A DNA stretch of 64,000 nucleotides from Gammaproteobacteria bacterium (GCA_013178375.1 JABLXQ010000025.1:43510-107509), one strand, 5' to 3'; shown: positions 40,540-49,650, counted from the stretch's first letter. Made by a program: numbers and translations. Notes: generated from the sequence alone by a model not told the origin.

Positions 40540-41544
40540 TCAGGAAATATGCAGCGTGGAGCGGACAGTCTTGCCGTTTTTCTTCTCCAGCCGGTGCCAG
40601 TTGGAGTTGTCGTTGAGGGTCACCCAGCGCCGCTCTTCAGTGCGGTAAAACCATTCCTTATCGTTCTGATAAAAAATCTGCTTGCCCGACGTTTCCAGAA
40701 TGTTGAGGATTTCATTGGAGTGGGAACGGATCTCGTCGAAATCCGTGGTGGCGCGCTGACCCATTTCGGAATACAGCTCGTTCAATTCCAGCAGAAGATT
40801 GTTCACTTCCTTGTCCAGCATTTTCACATGCAGGCCGATGCGGCGCGACTCACCAAACAGGATCGGATAGGCGTGCGACGGATACTTGGCATTCAACGTC
40901 ACCGCGATTTCCTTGATTTTGGCGGGATCTTTCATGTGGTAGGACAGGATCTCCTCGCACAGCATGATGGACAGGCTTTCCGCCCGGTCCACCGCACCGA
41001 TCACCAGTGGGTGCACATGATTGAACAGGTGCTTGTACGCATTTTCCCGCTCGCTGGCGGACTTCTGGCTGTCCCACAGACGCACGATGCGATTCAGTTC
41101 ATCCAGGCTGACGCTGACGCGGTTGTTGTCGCGATCGATCGGTGACAGATCGTGGGTCAGCGAGGTATCCACGGCGCTCAGAAACGCCATCGGGCCCATC
41201 AGGATTTCATTGGCACCAATCGCCAGCATGGTGGCGGCGGACGCACACTCCAGCGGCACCAGCGCCACCAGTTGATCGGTGTACTGGCGAATCAGGTTGA
41301 TGATGCGGATCGACGCCTTGCCGTTGCCGCCGCCGCTCTTGATGAACAGGTGAATCCGTTCGTTGCGGCCCACGGTTTCCAGCATTTCATAAAATGCCAC
41401 CACATCGTTGTGACAGATGCTGCCGCGGGAACCGTTCCAATAGTTGATAACGGGACCGCCCAGCAGCTTTTCCAGCCGGCCAACAATCGCCTGGGTTTTG
41501 CTGAACAGCACAGGGGGCTGCTTGATTTTCACTTCTTCCGACAT
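40540..41544 (-). CDS. ClpP-fold protein of the serine dehydrogenase proteinase (SDH) family
   Basis: A 334-residue cytosolic protein of the SDH_sah family, membrane-free relatives of SppA/ClpP. Visible are IKSGGGNGKASIR, a substrate-binding glycine loop, and PLECASAATMLAIGA with S102 as candidate nucleophile, followed by MGPMAFLSAVDTSL. The rest is helical. The start is set at the ATG 41542-41544 because GGAG lies upstream; two in-frame ATGs occur further out. Its peptidase activity and targets are untested. It is divergent from the beta-helix/cytochrome gene. Confidence 0.8.
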   Translation of the reverse strand: MSEEVKIKQPPVLFSKTQAIVGRLEKLLGGPVINYWNGSRGSICHNDVVAFYEMLETVGRNERIHLFIKSGGGNGKASIRIINLIRQYTDQLVALVPLECASAATMLAIGANEILMGPMAFLSAVDTSLTHDLSPIDRDNNRVSVSLDELNRIVRLWDSQKSASERENAYKHLFNHVHPLVIGAVDRAESLSIMLCEEILSYHMKDPAKIKEIAVTLNAKYPSHAYPILFGESRRIGLHVKMLDKEVNNLLLELNELYSEMGQRATTDFDEIRSHSNEILNILETSGKQIFYQNDKEWFYRTEERRWVTLNDNSNWHRLEKKNGKTVRSTLHIS

Positions 41545-41746
41545 CCGGTGCTCCATGTGAAGCTGTTGAGGGCAAGCCAATCTAGCAGAGAGCGGCGCCA
41601 TTGTTGAACCGCCCTGAACCCGAGCCACCACTGGTCATTTTTTATACATTTATGCAGGCGCATTGCGAATTGACCGGCCAGCCCCACATCTGGTACTAAT
41701 GTTCCAGCCACAACAAAAAGAACACCGGCCAGAGGGGACCGCCGTC

Positions 41747-44176
41747 ATGCATCGCCGTGCTTCCGTTTATCGTTCGTTTTACCGTTTGCTATTCCTTGCC
41801 ATCACCGCCCTGAGTTTCTGTTTCACCCTGCCCGCCAGCGCCGCCAGCTGGGATTACGACAACGTGATCACGCTGGAAGCCGGGCCCAACCTGCCGTTCG
41901 ATCTGAAAGCAGCTTTTTTGTCGGTAAAACCCGGCACCGTGATCGAGCTGCCGGAAGGCACCTATCACTTCGATGACGAGCTGATCCTCAATACCTCCCA
42001 CGTCACCATCAAGGGCCAGGGCATGGACAAAACCGTCCTGTCCTTTGCGCAGCAGCCGCAGGGTGCGCAGGGCGTACTGGTGCAGGCGGACGCCTTCGCC
42101 ATCATGGATCTGGCGATTGAAGACACCGCCGGCGATGGCCTGAAGGTGGAAAATTCCAACGGCGTGGTGATCCAACGGGTGCGCGTGGAATGGACCAACG
42201 GCCCGGCAGAAGCAAACGGCGCCTACGGCTTCTATCCCATCAACTGCGACAACGTGCTGATTGAAGACAGCATCTCGATCGGCGCGTCGGACGCCGGCAT
42301 TTACGTCGGCCAGTCCCGCGATATCGTGGTGCGCCGCAACCGCGCCGAATTCAATGTCGCCGGTATTGAAATCGAAAACTCCATCAACGCCGACGTATAT
42401 GAAAACGTCGCCACCCACAACACCGGCGGCATCCTGGTATTCGACATGCCGAACCTGACCCAGGCCGGCCACCACACCCGCGTCTACAACAACCAGGTGA
42501 TCGACAACAACACCAAGAATTTCGCGCCGAAAGGCAACATCGTCGGCAAGGTGCCCACCGGCACCGGCGTAATGGTGCTGTCCACCGACTGGGTGCATGT
42601 GTTCGACAACGTTATCACCGGCAACAAGACCACCAACTTCGCCATTTTCAGCTTTGCCTCGGTGGCAATTCTGGACGGCACCCCTCTGCCGGAAGGCTAC
42701 GATCCCTACCCCGAACATATCTACGCCTACAACAACACCATGCAGAAGCAGCGCAGCTGGTATTTCGACGGCGGCGAATTCAATCTGCTGGCGAATCTGT
42801 TGTTCATCCTGAAACTGGCGCCGGTGTCCGACATCGTCGTCGACGGCCAGGTGGCCAGCGATCTGGTCAGCGCCGACTGGTGCTTCCAGGACAACTATCG
42901 CCCCACCGGTTCCCGCGCCAGCTTCGGCAACCTGCAACTGCAAAAGACCAACTGGTTCCTGCAACTGCTCGGCATCCCCGGCACGCCGGCCAAACTCGGC
43001 TACCCGGTGGAAACCAACTGCACGCAGGCGGACTTCGGTCCGGTGGATCTGGACCTGACCGTGTTCGACACCGTGCCGGAACCGCAGGACGAATACTCTG
43101 ATGAAGAGATCGCAGCGCTCTGTTCTGGAGGCGATGGTGCGGGCGGCGACAGCAACGGCGTCAACTGGAACGCCTTCGTGGTGAACTGCCCCAGCCTGTC
43201 CAGCTACCGCCTGTTCGTCGACAACAATCCGCTCGGCACGCCCAACACATCGCGCGCCGCGCCCTATGATCTGACCACGCCGCTGTTCAGCGACTACGCC
43301 CACAAATACCGCGTGGTGTACGTACCCAACGGAAGCACCGCCACCTACAGCGACACCGGTCCGTTCGATTTCCCGGTGGGCACCATCATCGCCAAAACCT
43401 TCACCCTGCCGCTCAACACCGGCGTGGAAAAAGTGGTGGAAACCCGCCTGCTGATCCATCGTGCCAGCGGCTGGACCGGCGTGAGCTACATCTGGAATGA
43501 AGACCTCAGCGAAGCGCACCTGGCCCTGGGCGGCGGCGCGGTGGATGCCACCGTGCTTGATCCCGACGGCAATGAAGTCAGCGTCAACTACCGCATTCCC
43601 AACGCCAACCAGTGCACCAACTGCCACGGCGTGAAAGCCCCCGACGACGACGCGTTCAAGAACCTGCCCATCGGTCCGAAAGCGCAGTACCTGAACCAGG
43701 CCTATCCCTACAGCGGCGGCGTGGAAAACCAGCTGGCCCATTGGAGCGCCATCGGCATCCTCTCCGGCGCTCCGGCACCGGCGGCGGCACCGCGCCTGCC
43801 AGTATGGAACGACCCCACTGACGGCACCGAGGAACAGCGCGCCCGCGCCTACCTGGACATCAACTGCGCCCACTGCCACAGCGAAACCGGCCGTGCTCGT
43901 TCCACCGGCTTGTGGCTCACCGCCGACCGCCCGCTGGACGCCAACTATGGCCTGTGCAAACCGCCAGTCGCCGCCGGTGCCGGATCGGGCGGCCTGAAAT
44001 GGGACATCGTGCCCGGCAACGCGGCGCAATCGATCCTGGTCTATCGCCAGCAGTCGAACGACCCCGCCGTGCGCATGCCGGAACTGGGCCGCAGCAGCGT
44101 GCACACGCAAGGTGTCGATCTGGTGACCAGCTGGATCAACTCGCTACCGGCCACCACGTGCGCCACACCCCCGTGA
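41747..44176 (+). CDS. Exported parallel beta-helix / diheme cytochrome c fusion protein
   Basis: An 809-residue protein with a signal peptide ending near PASAA (about residue 27). Residues 30-455 form a parallel beta-helix with repeats such as VVIQRVRVEWTNGPAE and IVVRRNRAEFNVAGIEIEN, the TIGR03805 type. A Gly/Asp linker with a cysteine (about 459-473) leads to a cytochrome-like half with two haem motifs, C623-TN-C-H and C707-AH-C-H, as in the TIGR03806 (SO2930) family. These families commonly occur as adjacent genes and fused forms are known. AGAGGGG precedes the ATG. Its function is unknown; periplasmic electron transfer is inferred from the haem motifs. Confidence 0.85.
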   Translation: MHRRASVYRSFYRLLFLAITALSFCFTLPASAASWDYDNVITLEAGPNLPFDLKAAFLSVKPGTVIELPEGTYHFDDELILNTSHVTIKGQGMDKTVLSFAQQPQGAQGVLVQADAFAIMDLAIEDTAGDGLKVENSNGVVIQRVRVEWTNGPAEANGAYGFYPINCDNVLIEDSISIGASDAGIYVGQSRDIVVRRNRAEFNVAGIEIENSINADVYENVATHNTGGILVFDMPNLTQAGHHTRVYNNQVIDNNTKNFAPKGNIVGKVPTGTGVMVLSTDWVHVFDNVITGNKTTNFAIFSFASVAILDGTPLPEGYDPYPEHIYAYNNTMQKQRSWYFDGGEFNLLANLLFILKLAPVSDIVVDGQVASDLVSADWCFQDNYRPTGSRASFGNLQLQKTNWFLQLLGIPGTPAKLGYPVETNCTQADFGPVDLDLTVFDTVPEPQDEYSDEEIAALCSGGDGAGGDSNGVNWNAFVVNCPSLSSYRLFVDNNPLGTPNTSRAAPYDLTTPLFSDYAHKYRVVYVPNGSTATYSDTGPFDFPVGTIIAKTFTLPLNTGVEKVVETRLLIHRASGWTGVSYIWNEDLSEAHLALGGGAVDATVLDPDGNEVSVNYRIPNANQCTNCHGVKAPDDDAFKNLPIGPKAQYLNQAYPYSGGVENQLAHWSAIGILSGAPAPAAAPRLPVWNDPTDGTEEQRARAYLDINCAHCHSETGRARSTGLWLTADRPLDANYGLCKPPVAAGAGSGGLKWDIVPGNAAQSILVYRQQSNDPAVRMPELGRSSVHTQGVDLVTSWINSLPATTCATPP

Positions 44177-44223
44177 CGCACATCGCTTAACCTTCATCTC
44201 CTCTCACTGAACCACTGCACACT

Positions 44224-44252
44224 GCCCCCGCCTTGAAACGGGGGCTTTTTTT
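44224..44252 (+). terminator. Rho-independent terminator after the beta-helix/cytochrome gene
   Basis: A perfect 7-bp stem GCCCCCG/CGGGGGC with an 8-nt loop, followed directly by seven T residues, 48 bp after the stop. Confidence 0.9.
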
Positions 44253-44341
44253 ATGCCGTTGAAAATCAGCGCCCCGCCCTTACAATGCAGGCAGCCGGCT
44301 ATTTCCAACTTACCGCTGCACCCACCGTCTCGGAGCATCTC

Positions 44342-44947
44342 ATGAAAATCCTGCGTATCCTGGCCCTGTGGCTGTCACTGCTCGCCCCGCTGCCGCTGCT
44401 GTCCGGCTGCGGCTACAACGATCTGCAGGCACAGGACGAAGCCATCAAAGCTGCCTGGTCGGAAGTGCTGAACCAGTACCAGCGCCGCGCCGACCTGGTG
44501 CCCAATCTGGTGAGCACCGTGAAAGGCTACGCCGCCCACGAGGAAAAAGTGCTGACCGAAGTAGCCGAAGCGCGCTCCAGCCTGGGCAAACTGCAACTCA
44601 CCAGCGACACCCTCACCAATCCGGAGCAGTTCGAGGCGTTCAGCCGCGCCCAGGCGCAAATGTCGTCGGCGTTGTCGCGGCTGATGGTGGTTTCCGAAAA
44701 CTATCCGCAACTGAAAGCCGACCGCGCCTTTCAGGATCTGGCCGCCCAATTGGAAGGCACCGAAAACCGCATCACCGTGGCACGCAATCGTTACATTGAA
44801 TCCGTGCAGACCTACAACCTCACCGTGCGCCAGTTCCCCACCAACCTGACCGCCATGCTGTTCTCGATGGAGGTGAAACCGAATTTCACCGTCACCAATG
44901 AGGCGGAAATTTCCACCGCGCCCAAAGTCGATTTCAGCGCGCCGTGA
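44342..44947 (+). CDS. LemA family lipoprotein
   Basis: A 201-residue LemA-type protein with a signal peptide and lipobox (PLLSGC, cysteine about residue 22). The LemA core is visible: LQAQDEAIKAAWSEVLNQYQRRADLVPNLVSTVKGYA, ENYPQLKAD, LEGTENRITVARNRYIESVQTYN and TVRQFPTNL. The ATG at 44342 has GGAG about 7 nt upstream. It heads a group with two TPM-domain genes, and the next gene starts within a few bases of its stop. LemA proteins are envelope proteins of unclear function. Confidence 0.92.
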   Translation: MKILRILALWLSLLAPLPLLSGCGYNDLQAQDEAIKAAWSEVLNQYQRRADLVPNLVSTVKGYAAHEEKVLTEVAEARSSLGKLQLTSDTLTNPEQFEAFSRAQAQMSSALSRLMVVSENYPQLKADRAFQDLAAQLEGTENRITVARNRYIESVQTYNLTVRQFPTNLTAMLFSMEVKPNFTVTNEAEISTAPKVDFSAP

Positions 44948-44949
44948 AC

Positions 44950-45840
44950 ATGAATCGCCGCATGCGACATCCCGCAGAAAAACGCGCGCCTGTTTCTGCC
45001 TGGCTGCTGTTGACGCTGCTGCTGGGCAGCCTATTCACCCATGCAGCCACTGCTGCCGTGGCGGTGCCACCCTATCAGGCGTTCACCACCGATCTCACCG
45101 GCACACTGTCGGCACAGGAAAATGCGGCGCTGGAACAGCGCCTGCGGGAGATCCACCAGCTGGGCGTCGCGGAAATCGCCATCCTGCTGGTGCCTACCAC
45201 CGGCGGGGAAAGCATCTTCGACTACTCAATGCGGGTGGCGGAACAATGGAAAGTGGGCGACAAGACCCGGGATAACGGATTGTTGCTGGTAATCGCGAAG
45301 GACGACCGCACCTCGCAGATCCTGGTGGGCTATGGCCTGGAAGGCAGCCTGACCGATGTCGCCTCCAGCCGCATTCTGCGGGACGTGATACCACCCTTTT
45401 TCCGGCGCGGCGATTTTGCCGGTGGCCTGCATGCGGCCCTCGACGCCATCATGTCGGCAGTGCAGACCGGGAACACGGGCACCGCCACCCACAGCACGTC
45501 TCAATCAACTCGCGGCAGCAACCAAATCGATGTGCCACCCTGGCTGATATTCACCACCATCGGCTGGCTGTTCTTCGCCGGCAGTTTCCTGCGGCTCTTT
45601 TTTGGCAAGCTGCTGGCCGGCATTGCCACCGTGGTCTATGCCCTGTCATTCGGCCTGTGGGCCGGCCTGCCCCTTACGGCACTACTGATCTTCATTCTGT
45701 TCCTGACCATGCTGGTGGCGGGCAACCGCGGGCGGCGTGGTGGCGGGTTTCGCATGGGTGGCGGCGGCAGGTCCGGTGGCGGCTTCGGCGGCGGTGGTGG
45801 TGGCAGTTTTGGAGGCGGCGGTGCATCCGGCCGCTGGTAG
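44950..45840 (+). CDS. TPM domain (YgcG-type) membrane protein
   Basis: A 296-residue protein with a signal peptide (about 15-37), a TPM domain (about 42-170, with FTTDLTGTLSAQENAALEQRL, IAILLVPTTGG and DNGLLLVIAKDDR), two membrane helices (about 195-215 and 223-246), and a Gly/Arg-rich tail ending GGGGASGRW, the usual YgcG layout. The frame can also start at GTG 44944, which overlaps the lemA stop. The family is called a phosphatase in chloroplasts, but the bacterial role is unknown. Confidence 0.9.
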   Translation: MNRRMRHPAEKRAPVSAWLLLTLLLGSLFTHAATAAVAVPPYQAFTTDLTGTLSAQENAALEQRLREIHQLGVAEIAILLVPTTGGESIFDYSMRVAEQWKVGDKTRDNGLLLVIAKDDRTSQILVGYGLEGSLTDVASSRILRDVIPPFFRRGDFAGGLHAALDAIMSAVQTGNTGTATHSTSQSTRGSNQIDVPPWLIFTTIGWLFFAGSFLRLFFGKLLAGIATVVYALSFGLWAGLPLTALLIFILFLTMLVAGNRGRRGGGFRMGGGGRSGGGFGGGGGGSFGGGGASGRW

Positions 45841-45849
45841 GGATTACCC

Positions 45850-46350
45850 ATGAATCGACTGCAACGTTTTTTCACCCACCTGTTCGCCCTGCCCCTGCAG
45901 GCACGGCGGCGCTTTCCCCAGGCCACCCTGGACCGCATCCAGGACGCCATTGCCCGCAGCGAACAACAGCATCGCGGCGAAATCCGCTTCGTGGTGGAAC
46001 ACGGTCTCGACCTGGGAGATGTGCTGCGGGGCCAGTCCGCCCACGAGCGCGCCACCCAATGGTTCTCGGATCTGCGGGTATGGGACACCGCCGACAACAC
46101 CGGCATTCTGATTTATGTGCTGCTGGCGGAAAAAGACATCGAAATTCTGGCGGACCGGGGCATCAATCAACAGGTGTCTGCCGATTTCTGGGAGCAGATC
46201 TGCGCGGATATGACCCGGGATTTCCAGTCCGGCCAGTTCGAAGCGGGCGTGCTCAAGGCGATCGACCGCATGACCCTCGTACTGGTGGAACGCTTTCCCG
46301 CCACCCGGCAGAATCCGGACGAATTGCCTAACCGCCCGGTTTTACGCTGA
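45850..46350 (+). CDS. TPM domain protein, second copy
   Basis: A 166-residue protein with no clear signal peptide and one TPM domain covering most of it (HRGEIRFVVEHGLD, DTADNTGILIYVLLAEKDIEILADRGINQQ). It follows the first TPM gene by 9 bp. LemA plus a long and a short TPM protein is a recurring gene trio; the products may form one envelope complex, which is inferred. Confidence 0.88.
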   Translation: MNRLQRFFTHLFALPLQARRRFPQATLDRIQDAIARSEQQHRGEIRFVVEHGLDLGDVLRGQSAHERATQWFSDLRVWDTADNTGILIYVLLAEKDIEILADRGINQQVSADFWEQICADMTRDFQSGQFEAGVLKAIDRMTLVLVERFPATRQNPDELPNRPVLR

Positions 46351-46388
46351 AGGCTTCATGGGGCTGAAAACATCATAGGGCTGAAGGC

Positions 46389-47138
46389 TCAGCGCGGGCA
46401 GGCCCCCGTCTCACGCCACTTCACCACATGGGCCAGGGAATACCGGTAGTGATAGTCGATCTGCCCGTCCGGGTAGCGATGCTGCGATCCCACCGGACAG
46501 GCCACACGGGCCAGGCAGGTGCCGGCACAGTTCGACGCCGGCACCACGCGGTGATCCAGACAACGTTCCAGGCGCAAACCATCCTGCAGACCCAATGCAC
46601 CGGCGGGGCAGGCCGCCAGGCAGGGTTTGTCGGCACACGTCAGGCAGGGCGACACCGAATCCACCCTGGCGCTGGGCGTGAAGTCCGTGTCGGCCACCAG
46701 TGCCACCCGGTAGGCATACCACATTCCCCAATAATCATTGATGCCGACCATCATCGGAGACGGATGATGCCATCCAGCCAGCGCGCCCAGCGTCTGCAAC
46801 GGAATCAGCGAGGGACCCGGATAAAGCACCCGATAACGGACGCCAGGCGCCACTTCCGCCAGAAACCGCTGCACGGTATCGAGAGCAAACTCATCCAGGG
46901 GATGCTCTGTGCGGGCGACAAACTCACGGCTGCGCTGCCAGAACGCCTCGCCGCCGTTACCGATCAGCAGCAACTGGCGATGGGGTGAGGCAGCGGGATC
47001 TGCCTCGGCCAGTTTCTGCTGCAGCCCGGCAGGCAGCCCGGTAACGCTGAAAACCGCCTGCATGTTGAGGCCGCCCTGGTTCAGGATAGCGTGGTCAATG
47101 GCGCAATAGGGATTGTCAAAGCGTGACGAGGCACTCAT
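46389..47138 (-). CDS. 4Fe-4S cluster binding protein
   Basis: A 249-residue protein whose C-terminal part has two cysteine sets: CLTCADKPCLAACPAG (about 165-180) and CLDH...NCAGTCLARVACPVG (about 194-220), the spacing of a two-cluster ferredoxin domain. The first 150 residues show no recognised domain and no signal peptide. The best guess is a cytosolic ferredoxin-like or iron-sulfur oxidoreductase of COG1600-like architecture; this is uncertain. The ATG at 47136-47138 is used; a GTG three codons upstream is possible. Confidence 0.65.
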   Translation of the reverse strand: MSASSRFDNPYCAIDHAILNQGGLNMQAVFSVTGLPAGLQQKLAEADPAASPHRQLLLIGNGGEAFWQRSREFVARTEHPLDEFALDTVQRFLAEVAPGVRYRVLYPGPSLIPLQTLGALAGWHHPSPMMVGINDYWGMWYAYRVALVADTDFTPSARVDSVSPCLTCADKPCLAACPAGALGLQDGLRLERCLDHRVVPASNCAGTCLARVACPVGSQHRYPDGQIDYHYRYSLAHVVKWRETGACPR

Positions 47139-47494
47139 TTCAGGCACCCGCTTTCATTTCAGTCATCAAAGGGAGTCTCACTGCAGCAACCGGGGAGGTA
47201 AAGGGAAACCAGACCCAACACCGTGATCTGATTCAATATAGTTGCGGCCCCCTAGCGTCGGCGGAACGCAGGCGGGCCAAACAATCGTTGACTTCCCAAA
47301 CAAAGCGTATATGATCGGCTGAGCTGGAAAGTACGGCTAGTATTTATGTTAATCGATTACGAAGTCCCGCGTTAGTACCTCGTCCTGTTAGTCATAAGTC
47401 ATTCCATAACTCCTTCAGCTAAAACCCAAAGTACCCGGGTGCGGCATACGCTTGTACCCAGAAACTGTTAATCAAGAGAATATAGGATTCGAAC
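47139..47494. other. Intergenic region with the cold-shock promoter and leader
   Basis: This 356-bp gap holds the promoter at 47288-47315 and a leader of about 170 nt in front of the cold-shock gene. The part 47139-47287 must also hold the promoter of the leftward 4Fe-4S gene, but no convincing elements are seen there. Confidence 0.6.
47288..47315 (+). promoter_or_regulatory. Sigma-70 promoter of the cold-shock gene
   Basis: A -35 element TTGACT (47288-47293) and a -10 element TATGAT (47310-47315) are separated by 16 bp. Transcription would start near 47322, giving an untranslated leader of about 170 nt, the length typical of cspA-type mRNAs whose leader folds differently in the cold. Confidence 0.75.
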
Positions 47495-47704
47495 ATGTCG
47501 ACCACCACTGGCACCGTAAAATGGTTCAACGAAAGCAAAGGTTTTGGTTTCATCGAGCAGGACAACGGCCCTGACGTTTTCGCACACTTCAGTGCCATCT
47601 CCGGCACTGGCTTCAAAACCCTGGCAGAAGGTCAACGCGTGCAATTCACCGTGACCAAAGGCCAGAAAGGTCCCCAGGCTGAAAACATCGTTGTTATCAA
47701 GTAA
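47495..47704 (+). CDS. Cold-shock domain protein
   Basis: A 69-residue CspA-family RNA chaperone. RNP1 (KGFGFIE) and RNP2 (VFAHFSAI) are intact in a single OB fold with [16 protein letters not shown] at the start. It has its own promoter and a strong terminator, so it is monocistronic. It cannot be told from sequence whether it is cold-induced or constitutive, though the long leader favours temperature control. Confidence 0.95.
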   Translation: MSTTTGTVKWFNESKGFGFIEQDNGPDVFAHFSAISGTGFKTLAEGQRVQFTVTKGQKGPQAENIVVIK

Positions 47705-47734
47705 TAACGCTGTAATTTGCCCGACCTGAAAAAA

Positions 47735-47760
47735 GGCAGCTCGTTTGAGCTGCCTTTTTT
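47735..47760. terminator. Rho-independent terminator after the cold-shock gene
   Basis: A perfect 8-bp stem GGCAGCTC/GAGCTGCC with a GTTT loop, followed by six T residues and preceded by six A residues, so it can serve both converging genes. Confidence 0.9.
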
Positions 47761-47802
47761 ATTGCCCCTGATTTTTCGGCGGCGTCTGATGAAAAATCAT
47801 CG

Positions 47803-48444
47803 TCAGAACATTTCAGCCAGGGTCTGCTTGAGCAGGCTTTCGGGATAGCCCTCGATACGCCGCGCACCCACGTAGATAAGCGGATAGCCATTGCCTTCCA
47901 GCCAGTCATAGGCGTCCTTCACAGAGGTGGATTTTTCCGGGTCCAGTTCGGTGTAGGCCACATCGTTGTCAGCGAAAAATTCACGCGCTTTTTTGCAATA
48001 GCCACACCAGGTGACGCCGTACATGACGACGCGGGGTTTACCGCCGGCATCGAAATGCTGCTGCATTACTTTCTGGCCATATTGCGTCAGCACGCCCAGG
48101 CCATAGGCTTCCACCAGGGCTGAATCCACCTGCGACCGCATGAAACCGTCGAGCCGCACCTTGCCCACCATTATCATCGGCAACACTCCGCGACTACCCA
48201 ATTCGCGCATGATTTCTTCCGCTGCCGGATTCTGGCTGACGTTGACGACTTCATACACCACTTCCCGCCGGTCCAGAAAATCCGTCGCCTGCCCGCAGGG
48301 CGATTTGCATTGATCGTTCACGAACACCAACACCCTGGGTTTGCCCTGCTCATCGAAAGCACCCTGGCGGGATTCAGGCAGCCAGTGCGCACGGTATTGA
48401 TAGGCCACACCGGCGATGACCAACAGGATCAGCAACTTCTTCAT
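47803..48444 (-). CDS. Double glutaredoxin-domain membrane-anchored protein
   Basis: A 213-residue protein with an N-terminal membrane anchor (about 2-17) and two thioredoxin-fold domains. The first (about 35-120) has CKSPCG, a CxxxC variant; the second (about 135-210) has a canonical CGYC and a Grx-like VMYGVTWCGYCKKAREFF, with IYVGARRIEGY near the end. It probably works in the periplasm or at the membrane. The start is at ATG 48442-48444. Tandem glutaredoxin-like domains suggest thiol transfer between the two, which is inferred. Confidence 0.75.
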   Translation of the reverse strand: MKKLLILLVIAGVAYQYRAHWLPESRQGAFDEQGKPRVLVFVNDQCKSPCGQATDFLDRREVVYEVVNVSQNPAAEEIMRELGSRGVLPMIMVGKVRLDGFMRSQVDSALVEAYGLGVLTQYGQKVMQQHFDAGGKPRVVMYGVTWCGYCKKAREFFADNDVAYTELDPEKSTSVKDAYDWLEGNGYPLIYVGARRIEGYPESLLKQTLAEMF

Positions 48445-48521
48445 AAGGTTAATTCCATCCGCTTTGTGACCATTGTCGAGGAACTTGCGTGCGCCACGAT
48501 TGCGGCCGCACGTCTGACGAT

Positions 48522-49601
48522 TTATTTGACCTGGGCAGCGGCGGCGCTGGCGGCGCGACGCCACGCTTCCAGCCGGACGCGCAACTCACCGATGTAACCC
48601 AGCGTTTCCAGGGAAACATCGACGTCGTTACGTGCAGCCCGCAGCTCCAGCACGATTTCCGGCTGCAAATAGCCAGGCAGTACCCGGTGTCCATAGGCAT
48701 TGAGCAGACGGGGTTGCCACTGGCCATACTTGCTGTCGGGAAGTTTGTCCGTCCGGCACTGCGCACCATGCTGGCGAATACGCTGCAGCAACTCGTCGCT
48801 GCCCAGGGCGGGACAGTTGATGGCTTCGTTCCAGCCGTTATCCACATAATCACGCCATTCAAAGGTCCGCGCCAACGTCCAGCGCGAATCGCTGCACACA
48901 ATGTACGGCGTGGGCGTTTGCCCATTCAGTGGATCCGGCTGGAGGGCCAGCACGCGATTCCAGAAGCGCAGCCCCTGAAAATTCGCGGTCAGGTCCGCAA
49001 AGGAAAAAACACCGGTGGTCTGGGCGCCGAAGTAAACGGATTCCGACCATTCACCGAACAGCAAACCGCTTTCGACGCTTTTGTTCAGCTCTTCCGTCAC
49101 CAGAAAATAACTGTAGCCCTCGGTAAAGAAATGGCCCAGTTTGTCGGTGCCCATTTCGACGCCATTCACCTTGATCACACCGGCCATGCGCTCGCTCAAG
49201 ACCAGTGTCGGCGAGGCCTGCCAGTAAAAATCACGGTAGATGGATTGCTCCAGCAGCACCCTGCGCCGGGTAATGTCAGGGCTGGTTTCGGCAAAGGATT
49301 CCAGCTGGCCAACGACAGAACGCGCCAGCTCGCCAGACAGTGCGTTGTAAAGGCGGGTTTCATCACAACTGGGTTGAACCCAGCGCGGCGCTGCCTTGGG
49401 ACGGGTTTCCATGAAACGTTCGTTGGCCCGCTGGATGGCATGCCGCAACAGCCGGTTCACTTCGGTCTGGAGCACAAGTGCGCTGTCGGGCAGTTGCACT
49501 GGCTCGCCCGGCGGCAGGGTGAATTGATCCACTTCGGCAGCGAAGACCTGCGTCACGCCAACGGCGGCACAGAAGGCAGCACGCACAATCTGCTGCATCA
49601 T
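48522..49601 (-). CDS. Exported protein of unknown function with a DKLGHFF motif
   Basis: A 359-residue protein with a signal peptide (AFCAAVGVTQVFA-AEV, cleaved near residue 22). The most distinctive stretch is TDKLGHFFTEGYSYF at about 152-166, with H157 and E161 spaced like metal ligands, and a C-terminal helical tail. No family is recognised with confidence. The ATG at 49601 with AAGG upstream is preferred; a further ATG ten codons upstream (49631) has AGGA too close to it. It follows the lysS terminator and precedes the double-glutaredoxin gene by 77 bp. Confidence 0.6.
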   Translation of the reverse strand: MMQQIVRAAFCAAVGVTQVFAAEVDQFTLPPGEPVQLPDSALVLQTEVNRLLRHAIQRANERFMETRPKAAPRWVQPSCDETRLYNALSGELARSVVGQLESFAETSPDITRRRVLLEQSIYRDFYWQASPTLVLSERMAGVIKVNGVEMGTDKLGHFFTEGYSYFLVTEELNKSVESGLLFGEWSESVYFGAQTTGVFSFADLTANFQGLRFWNRVLALQPDPLNGQTPTPYIVCSDSRWTLARTFEWRDYVDNGWNEAINCPALGSDELLQRIRQHGAQCRTDKLPDSKYGQWQPRLLNAYGHRVLPGYLQPEIVLELRAARNDVDVSLETLGYIGELRVRLEAWRRAASAAAAQVK

Positions 49602-49650
49602 GCCGTTCGCCTTGCTGAAGTCTGGCCACATATCCTGTTGCTTCCACTGA

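Noticed and set aside
41789..44110. A 773-codon open frame antisense to the beta-helix/cytochrome gene
   Set aside because: It shows only low-complexity Val/Gly/His-rich sequence with no motifs; the plus strand has a signal peptide, beta-helix repeats and two CxxCH sites.
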